Shown: positions 58,225 to 64,000 of the stretch, piece after piece
How positions within the stretch are numbered: the stretch's first letter is position 1
How the letters are laid out: each line of letters starts with the position of its first letter
NCBI GenBank assembly: GCA_030388825.1
Contig: CP128835.1
Location: forward strand, 2,164,001 to 2,228,000
From: Rossellomorea sp. AcN35-11
Lineage (GTDB): Bacteria; Bacillota; Bacilli; Bacillales; Bacillaceae_B
Direction of reading: 5' to 3'
DNA: 64,000 nucleotides
Notes under the pieces: model-generated
The model's input: the letters and a program-made list of their open reading frames with translations, nothing else
Told to the model about the DNA's origin: nothing
Databases searched by the model: none
Program-made: the position numbers and the translations under genes

Positions 58225-59437
58225 ATGGGCAGGTTCAAGTACGAAGGACGAGATAAGAACGGAAAGAAAAAGGGTCAAATCACGGCTCCTTCCAAGAAAG
58301 AGGCCATGCTCCGCCTGAAGAACCAAGGTATCCGGATTATTTCCATAGATGAAATGCCGGAGACACTCATGACGAAGGAAATTACAATAGGGAACCCCGT
58401 CAAGCTTCAGCATATGGTGATTTTCCTCAGGCAATTTTCAACTCTGTTAAAAGCCGGGGTCACCATCGTCGATGCGACCCGTATCCTGAGCAGCCAAACG
58501 GAAAGTAAGGCACTGACGAAAATCCTCATGGATGTAGAAACAGAATTGAAGGAGGGGCGCCCTCTTTCGGACGCATTCAGTAAGCATAAAAAAGTGTTTG
58601 AGCCCCTGTTCATCAATATGCTGAAAGCCGGGGAAGCGACAGGGAGCATGGATGAAACCCTCGAAAGGCTAGGCGATCACTATGAAAAGCAGCACGGTAC
58701 CCGGCAAAAAGTGATTGCGGCCCTTTCCTACCCTGCCGTCGTTGGAATCATTGCCATCTGCGTCGTCATTTTTTTACTGGCGTCCGTTGTTCCGACGTTC
58801 GTTGATATGTTTGATGACTTCGGGGGAGAGCTTGCCGTTGATCACCCGGTTTGTCCTGGGGGCAAGTGAATCCGTCCAGCGATATTGGTATATTCTCTTA
58901 TTGCTCGTCGTTCTCTTAATCACCGGAATCGGGCTGGTAAGGCAAAAAAGGGAAACAAAATATTATCTTGATTATTTTATCTTGAGGATCCCTGTCTTCG
59001 GAAAGCTGATCCAAAAAGCCGTCCTGGCCCGTATGACCAGAACACTGAGCTCCCTTTTTTCAAGCTCCGTCCCGATCCTTCAATCCTTGGTGATTGTAGA
59101 ACGTGTCGTGGGCAATGAAGTGATGGCAGCGGTCATCAAACAATCAAGGGAATCATTGGAGAAAGGCGGAACCTTAACGGAACCGATGAAAAAACACTGG
59201 GCGTTTCCACCTCTCGTATCCCAAATGATCTCAATCGGAGAAGAGACGGGCTCACTGGACAGCATGCTGTCAAAAGTGGCCGACTTCTACGAGAGAGAAG
59301 TGGAAATCGCCACAGATCAATTGAAGGCCCTTATCGAACCGCTGATGATCGTCCTGTTGGCTGGACTGGTCGGAACGATTGTGACAGCAATCATGATCCC
59401 GATGTTTGAAATATTTAACAATGTACAAAATTTCTAG
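58225..59437 (+). CDS. pilC: Type IV pilus inner-membrane platform protein PilC (frame broken by an extra G)
   Basis: About 403 residues after repair, with two GspF/PilC repeats. The first runs from QHMVIFLRQFSTLLKAGVTIVDATRIL through MLKAGEATGSMDETLERLGDHYEKQ. The second covers ARMTRTLSSLFSSSVPILQSLVIVERVVGNEV to MISIGEETGSLDSMLSKVADFYEREVE, each followed by membrane helices. The frame is lost near a five-G run at 58822-58826 (alternatively the lone G at 58834); the protein continues LPLITRFVLGASESVQRYWYI. It couples PilB/PilT to pilin extraction. Confidence 0.93.
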
Positions 59438-59489
59438 TAATTTTGATAATAATTTACACATTTTTACTTATATTTTATTTTTATTGTTG

Positions 59490-59495
59490 TATAAT
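59490..59495 (+). promoter_or_regulatory. Candidate internal -10 upstream of pilA
   Basis: TATAAT at 59490-59495 in a very AT-rich 90-bp gap between pilC and pilA; no clear -35. It could give extra pilin transcript. Confidence 0.35.
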
Positions 59496-59553
59496 GGTAA
59501 TAGATTAAAAGAGTACTAAAGTACTATAAATGACTAAGGGGAGGAAATGGTTG

Positions 59554-59976
59554 ATGTTGAAAAAAATGAAGAAGATGTTGAAGAATGAGAGAGGTTTGAC
59601 TCTGGTTGAACTTCTTGCGGTTATTGTAATTTTAGGGATTATTGCTGCGATTGCGGTTCCTAGTATTGGTGGGATTATAAGTAAAAGTAAAGAAGATGCT
59701 AAAGTGGCAGAAGCTTTACAAATTATTGATGCAGCAAAACTAGCATATGCTGAGGATAGTACTATAAAAACTTGGGAATATAGCCCAGCTGCAAACAGCA
59801 CCAATGGTAACTTAAAGCCGTATTTATCAAAAGTCTCAGATGATAGCTTTACAGTAAAAATTACTGCCGATAATCAATATACGATTGCTGGTCACGAATC
59901 TGCAAAAATAGTAGATAGCTCTTACACAGATGCAACTGATGTAACAGAACAATCTTTAGCCGATAAAGTAAAATAA
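59554..59976 (+). CDS. pilA: Type IV major pilin precursor
   Basis: The 140-residue prepilin has a short basic leader (MLKKMKKMLKNERG), cleavage after Gly14, and mature N-terminus LTLVELLAVIVILGIIAAIAVPSI with Glu at +5. About 100 residues of Ser/Thr/Lys/Ala-rich globular domain follow. ATG 59554 follows AAGGGGAGG. The gene is visibly more AT-rich than its neighbours and has no cysteines. It is the only pilin gene in the operon; no minor pilins are encoded here. Confidence 0.93.
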   Translation: MLKKMKKMLKNERGLTLVELLAVIVILGIIAAIAVPSIGGIISKSKEDAKVAEALQIIDAAKLAYAEDSTIKTWEYSPAANSTNGNLKPYLSKVSDDSFTVKITADNQYTIAGHESAKIVDSSYTDATDVTEQSLADKVK

Positions 59977-59980
59977 TTAT

Positions 59981-60724
59981 ATGTTCATTTTAATAATTCT
60001 CTACGCACTCGTCCTAGGCTCCTTCTACAACGTAGTCGGCCTCAGGGTGCCGTTAAAGAAATCCATTGTAAAGCCAAGGTCCAGCTGTCCGTACTGCAGT
60101 CATCAACTGACAGCCATCGAACTGCTGCCTGTCTTTTCATATCTCATTCAAAAGGGGAAATGCCGCCGGTGTCATGGGCGCATTTCTCCTTTATATCCGT
60201 TTATGGAAGCGTTGAATGCCGGATTGTTTGCCCTGGCATACATGAAGTTCGGATGGGACTCAGAGCTGCTTGTCGCATGGACCCTCATTTCCATGTTCAT
60301 CATCATTACTGTTTCAGACTTGAAGTATATGGTCATCCCGGATAAAATCCTATTGTTTTTTGCGGTGGCCTTTAGTGTTGAGCGCCTTCTGATCCCGTTG
60401 GATCCGTGGTGGGACAGCCTGGTCGGGGCGGCTGTCGGATTCGGACTGCTTCTTCTGATCGCCATTGTGAGTAAAGGCGGCATGGGGGGAGGGGACATTA
60501 AGCTTTATGGAGTCATCGGCTTTGTTGTCGGCTTGAAGGTCATGATCCTTTCTTTTATGCTCGCCACTTTTTTCGGGGCGGTTTTCGGCTTGATCGCTCT
60601 CGCATTCAAGGTAATAGAGAAAGGAAAGCCGATTCCATTCGGACCCTTCATTGCACTGGGTACCATCCTTGCTTATCTGTATTACGACTCCATTTGGTCT
60701 ACTTATCTATCGTTTTTCAATTAA
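59981..60724 (+). CDS. pilD: Prepilin peptidase/N-methyltransferase
   Basis: The 247-residue membrane protein has N-terminal GSFYNVVGLRVP, two CxxC pairs (CPYC, CRRC) of the methyltransferase/zinc loop, and both catalytic aspartates in VSDLKYMVIPD and KGGMGGGDIKLYG. It cleaves and methylates the pilin encoded just upstream. It occupies the genomic place of comC (folC-comC-spoIIB in B. subtilis) and may also process competence pseudopilins. Confidence 0.95.
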   Translation: MFILIILYALVLGSFYNVVGLRVPLKKSIVKPRSSCPYCSHQLTAIELLPVFSYLIQKGKCRRCHGRISPLYPFMEALNAGLFALAYMKFGWDSELLVAWTLISMFIIITVSDLKYMVIPDKILLFFAVAFSVERLLIPLDPWWDSLVGAAVGFGLLLLIAIVSKGGMGGGDIKLYGVIGFVVGLKVMILSFMLATFFGAVFGLIALAFKVIEKGKPIPFGPFIALGTILAYLYYDSIWSTYLSFFN

Positions 60725-60745
60725 GGTAAAGAAAGGGTACATTTT

Positions 60746-61717
60746 ATGGGATTATTATCGTTTCTCTCTGGCAGCAAAAAAACAGCCAATATCGTTTTCA
60801 CCGACAATTCCATCCGCTTTCTAGAGTTGAAGCAGACTTCCCCTGTGATCGTTCAGGCTTCAGGGGAACGAAGCCTTCCTGACGGCATCATCAAAGGGGG
60901 AAGGGTCCTTGATAATCAGACCCTTTCCTTTATATTGGTAGAATGCGTAGAGGAGTGGGGAATGAAAGGAAAGCCGGTACGGTTTATCGTCCCTGATCCC
61001 TTTGTTGTCTTGCGAACAGTGAAAATCCCTGGAGATCTTAAACGGGATGAAATAGAAGGCTACTTATTTATGGAAATCGGCACAAGCATTCACTTGCCTT
61101 TTGAGGACCCTGTTTTCGATTTTGATCTGTTGGACGAAAGAGGAGAAGACAGGAATGTGCTTTTGGTCGCATCTCATCAGGAGGTGGTGGACAGCTACAA
61201 AGATCTCCTCGAGGAGGCGAAATTAAAGCCGATTGCCGCAGATATCTCTCCCCTTGCCCTCTACAGATTATCAGTGGAAAAAGGGTCGGTTACCCCACAG
61301 GAGCATACGATGTTCCTACACTTTGATGAGCGATTGTTGACGATTTCCATTTTTCATGAACATCAACCCATCTTTACAAGGCCGATTGTCATAGAACAGG
61401 AAGAAAAGAACGTAGTGATTGAAGATCATCTGGCCTGGAGAAATGTGGAAGAGTCTTTGAGTGAAATAGAAAAAGTAATGAATTTCTATCAATATTCTCT
61501 TCACAAAGGAGAGTTCTCTGTCGAAAAGGCTCTTATCAGCGGAGATCATCCGAATATCAGTGAGATCGAAACGTATGTACGAGAACGCCTGGAGATTCCT
61601 GTAGGCTCTCAGAGGTTGGAATCTTTCAACACGATAAGCGGTGAGAGTATCTCCCGTCATTTTACCATTGCCCTGGGTCTGGCATTAAAAGAGGTGCAAT
61701 ATAGTGAATCTCATTGA
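60746..61717 (+). CDS. pilM: Pilus assembly protein PilM (actin-like)
   Basis: The 323-residue cytoplasmic protein has an actin/FtsA-type fold: N-terminal TANIVFTDNSIRFLELKQ, FIVPDPFVVLRTVKIPGDLKRDEIEGYLFMEIGTSIHLPFED, and C-terminal VEKALISGDHPNISEIETYVRERLEIPV. It binds the N-terminal tail of PilN and links the cytoplasmic motors to the membrane alignment complex. Overlaps pilN by 14 bp. Confidence 0.88.
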   Translation: MGLLSFLSGSKKTANIVFTDNSIRFLELKQTSPVIVQASGERSLPDGIIKGGRVLDNQTLSFILVECVEEWGMKGKPVRFIVPDPFVVLRTVKIPGDLKRDEIEGYLFMEIGTSIHLPFEDPVFDFDLLDERGEDRNVLLVASHQEVVDSYKDLLEEAKLKPIAADISPLALYRLSVEKGSVTPQEHTMFLHFDERLLTISIFHEHQPIFTRPIVIEQEEKNVVIEDHLAWRNVEESLSEIEKVMNFYQYSLHKGEFSVEKALISGDHPNISEIETYVRERLEIPVGSQRLESFNTISGESISRHFTIALGLALKEVQYSESH

Positions 61718-62318
61718 TATAAACTTATTGGCTGAAAAAGAAAAGAAGAGTCCCGTGTTTTTCTATAGTATCGCTATCATATGTCTATTATTCTTTGTCG
61801 GGTGTCTCTTCTTCTTTTTTTCCCTCCGAAGCATTCAAGAGGATACCGAAAGAACGACCGGGCGAATCTCTCAGACGAAACAGCTTATTGAGGTGCACCA
61901 AACGAAGCTCCTTGATTCCGGAGCTGCCGGGGGGACATCCCAACTTGAGAAAACGATTCAAACTATGAAGGACTATCCTATCGATACCGTTCCGGTCCTG
62001 AATAAGCTGATTTCATTACTTCCGTCCCGTGGATTCATTCAGACTTTTGAATACAGTGTCAGGCAGAGGATCGAAACCTCTGTACAATTCGATTCATCCA
62101 GGGAAGCGGCCTATTATCTGCATCGCATAAAAGAGGTGGACTGGATTGAAGAGGCGGAAATCCTTGAACTCACGACAGTCACTGAAGAAGAAGCAGGGAT
62201 AGATGAAAGGGATGTAGTCCCGCGATATGTTGTTGGATTTACCATTTTACTGAATACGGAAAAACTTCAGCAAATGGAGACAGAAGACGCCTCTTTAGTA
62301 GAGGAGGATGAAGAATGA
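61704..62318 (+). CDS. pilN: Pilus assembly protein PilN
   Basis: The 204-residue bitopic protein begins MNLIDINLLAEKEKKSPVFFY, the PilM-binding INLL motif. One membrane helix (SIAIICLLFFVGCLFFFFSL), a coiled coil, and a ferredoxin-like extracytoplasmic domain follow. GTG start inside the pilM end. It forms the PilMNO alignment complex. Stop overlaps pilO. Confidence 0.86.
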   Translation: MNLIDINLLAEKEKKSPVFFYSIAIICLLFFVGCLFFFFSLRSIQEDTERTTGRISQTKQLIEVHQTKLLDSGAAGGTSQLEKTIQTMKDYPIDTVPVLNKLISLLPSRGFIQTFEYSVRQRIETSVQFDSSREAAYYLHRIKEVDWIEEAEILELTTVTEEEAGIDERDVVPRYVVGFTILLNTEKLQQMETEDASLVEEDEE

Positions 62319-63073
62319 TGATTAATCTGAACAAAAAAGAAAGAATGCTACTGATCGGGATGACGCTGGCGTGCTCCGTTATTCTCTCTATCTTCTATTT
62401 CTTTATATATTCCCCTCAAGAAAAGAGACAGGAAATGAAGCAGAAAGAACTTGAAACAGAACAGAAGCTATTAACCGCCATTGAAACAAAGGTATCTGAG
62501 ATCGCCGATCACTCATACAGGAATTCTACAAGTATGCAAAAGCAAATCCCTGTCTCCCCACTGACGGAGCAGCTCCTCCTTCAATTTGAAAAAGCAGAGG
62601 TCGTGTCTGACAGTACGATCCTCTCCATGAGCTTTGCGAAGGAAGACTTCATTTTACCCACCGAAGAAGCTGAGGATGCTCCTTTGGAAAATCAGGAAGG
62701 ATCAACCGGGGAGCAAGTGGCGGAGACCGTCACGACCCCCGTAAAGAGATTGCTGGTAACGATGACCGTTGAATCTGACAACTACTTTTCCATGGAGAAA
62801 TTCATCAACAGCCTGGAAAACCTGGAACGGATCGTAGAAGTCAATCAACTTGCCTTTGAAGGAAAGGAAGAATTGGGACCTGTGCTGAATGAAGAAGGTC
62901 CGCAGCCCATTACTTACCAATTGGTGGCATCGGCCTTTTATTTGCCGGAACTGACGGATTTAAAGGATGGGATACCATCCTTTGACAGTCCGCCTCCTTC
63001 ATTAAAGAAGGATCCATTTATACAATACCTGGATCCCGCTTCAGCTGAAGGAAATGAGAATGACCCCCGCTAA
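62315..63073 (+). CDS. pilO: Pilus assembly protein PilO-like
   Basis: The 252-residue bitopic protein has a short N-terminal tail, a membrane helix (LIGMTLACSVILSIFYFFIY), a coiled coil (EKRQEMKQKELETEQKLLTAIETKVSEI), and a C-terminal domain. That domain contains LTEQLLLQFEKAEVVSDSTI and LLVTMTVESDNYFSMEKFINSLENLERIVEVNQLAF, the PilO pattern. Start overlaps pilN by 4 bp. Last gene of the operon. Confidence 0.85.
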   Translation: MMINLNKKERMLLIGMTLACSVILSIFYFFIYSPQEKRQEMKQKELETEQKLLTAIETKVSEIADHSYRNSTSMQKQIPVSPLTEQLLLQFEKAEVVSDSTILSMSFAKEDFILPTEEAEDAPLENQEGSTGEQVAETVTTPVKRLLVTMTVESDNYFSMEKFINSLENLERIVEVNQLAFEGKEELGPVLNEEGPQPITYQLVASAFYLPELTDLKDGIPSFDSPPPSLKKDPFIQYLDPASAEGNENDPR

Positions 63074-63102
63074 AAACCAAATAATTTGGCGAAAACCTAT
63101 TG

Positions 63103-63135
63103 GGACAAGACGACAAAAGTCTTGTTCTTTTTTTT
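63103..63135 (+). terminator. Terminator of the pilus operon
   Basis: ACAAGAC (63105-63111) with GTCTTGT (63119-63125), then CTTTTTTTT. Confidence 0.87.
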
Positions 63136-63180
63136 ATGGGATGTGATAGCATGGAAAAAAATAGATGGAGGAGGGTGGCG

Positions 63181-64000
63181 ATGATGGATAATAGCAGAGA
63201 GAAAAAGATTTCTATTAAAATCAATGGTGAAAAAACAAATTATGAGGAAGAAATCCCTGTATATGACTGGAAAATGGGAGAGGTTGAAGCGGCTGCCGGG
63301 GAAGAGGCGGAAGACAAAGGATTCGACTGGATCCTGCCTGATGAAGAAGTCCAGCCTCCAAAGGAATACAAAAAGATCCATTATGTATCCGGAAACAAAA
63401 AGAAGCGAAAGCCCTTTATCAATCCTTTTCATGACTCGGTCAACCTTCTCATGTCCATAATCGGAGCGGTTGTGGTTGGGGCGGTGCTTGGGTTCGGGAC
63501 GCTGAAGGTGATTACGACGACGGATGGTCCCGCCGTTCCTGCAGCCTCCTTACAGGATACTTCAGCTGAGGCGAAGTCGGATGGAAAGCAGACGGTATCG
63601 GCTGTCGAATTGGGGGATTTCTCAACGTCCATTCTTCAAGGCGGTGTGTTTTCGACAGAAGAAACCCTTAACGCCATGAAGGACACCTTAACAGGGAAAG
63701 GATTTGCCAATGCAAGTGTGGAGAAGGATGGGCAATACTTTCTTGTATTGGGGGTGTCAGGCAATCTTGAAACAGCCAAATCACTTGGGGCCGAGCTGAA
63801 AGGTCAAGGAGTGGATGTATATGCGAAAGACTTTGTACTTGGATCAAAAGGAATCAACGCTTCAAAGGAAGAAAAGGCATTTCTCGAAAAGGGTAATGCG
63901 TTATACAGTGACATAGCCCAGGTGAGCAGCAATGGAATGGTCGGAGCAACCCCTGATGAAACAGCTGTTCAATCCATTCAATCCGGTGTGAAGGAACTGG
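63181..64000 (+). CDS. spoIIB: Stage II sporulation protein SpoIIB (3' end outside window)
   Basis: Open from ATG 63181 (behind GGAGGAGGG, 63167-63175) to the window edge, 273 residues visible. A cytoplasmic acidic region starts with ISIKINGEKTNYEEE and contains FDWILPDEE, followed by one membrane helix (LLMSIIGAVVVGAVLGFGTL). The extracytoplasmic part has a SPOR-like domain (ILQGGVFSTEETLNAMKDTLTGKGFANASVEKDGQYFLVLGV). Order folC-...-spoIIB and the layout match B. subtilis SpoIIB, a septal-thinning protein of sporulation. Confidence 0.88.
   Translation, partial: MMDNSREKKISIKINGEKTNYEEEIPVYDWKMGEVEAAAGEEAEDKGFDWILPDEEVQPPKEYKKIHYVSGNKKKRKPFINPFHDSVNLLMSIIGAVVVGAVLGFGTLKVITTTDGPAVPAASLQDTSAEAKSDGKQTVSAVELGDFSTSILQGGVFSTEETLNAMKDTLTGKGFANASVEKDGQYFLVLGVSGNLETAKSLGAELKGQGVDVYAKDFVLGSKGINASKEEKAFLEKGNALYSDIAQVSSNGMVGATPDETAVQSIQSGVKEL

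Overview
This is a chromosomal window from a low-to-mid GC, endospore-forming Bacillaceae bacterium. The gene order closely follows the Bacillus subtilis etfBA-trxA-uvrC-lysC-yslB-sdhCAB-ysmA-gerE-ysmB-racE-gerM-rph-ysnA-ysnB ... ysoA-tig-clpX-lonB-lonA-ysxC-hemAXCDBL-spoVID-ysxE-valS-folC ... spoIIB segment. Sporulation genes (gerE, gerM, spoVID, ysxE, spoIIB), a lysine riboswitch on lysC and a T-box on valS support this. Marine-type Bacillus or Rossellomorea relatives are plausible, but the genus cannot be fixed from the sequence alone.

Layout. 1-2.1 kb: electron-transfer flavoprotein (etfB truncated at the left edge, etfA) and thioredoxin. 2.4-11.25 kb: an accessory block inserted between trxA and uvrC. 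It holds a Fur-box-controlled lipoprotein, a four-gene surface-glycan cluster (NAD-sugar epimerase, flippase-like membrane protein, membrane phosphodiesterase, GT2), a second Fur-box promoter driving a two-gene FTR1/EfeU-type iron permease, and a GT-C-like membrane glycosyltransferase. 11.2-24.5 kb: uvrC, riboswitch-lysC (with an internal beta-subunit start), yslB, sdhCAB, thioesterase ysmA with a FadR-like operator, gerE, ysmB, racE, gerM, rph, rdgB, ysnB. 24.7-34.3 kb: tRNA-Arg(UCU), ysoA, tig, clpX, lonB (SigF-type promoter), lonA, ysxC. 34.6-37.5 kb: an inserted polar amino-acid ABC transporter and a small membrane protein. 37.8-46.7 kb: the haem operon hemAXCDBL, spoVID and ysxE. 47-51.5 kb: T-box-valS and folC. 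51.6-63.1 kb: where B. subtilis has only comC, there is a membrane diguanylate cyclase followed by a type IV pilus operon (unknown membrane protein, VanW-like protein, pilB, pilT, pilC, pilA, pilD, pilM, pilN, pilO). spoIIB begins at 63.18 kb and runs off the right edge.

The main caveat is quality. At least fifteen single-gene frame breaks hit otherwise well conserved genes, including ones expected to be essential (valS, folC, racE, lysC). Most are one extra base in a G, C or A run. They are best read as sequencing or assembly indels, so these genes are annotated over their full reconstructed extent rather than as pseudogenes.

The two regions most worth a second look are the iron/glycan island (2.4-11.25 kb) and the diguanylate cyclase plus pilus locus (51.6-63.1 kb).
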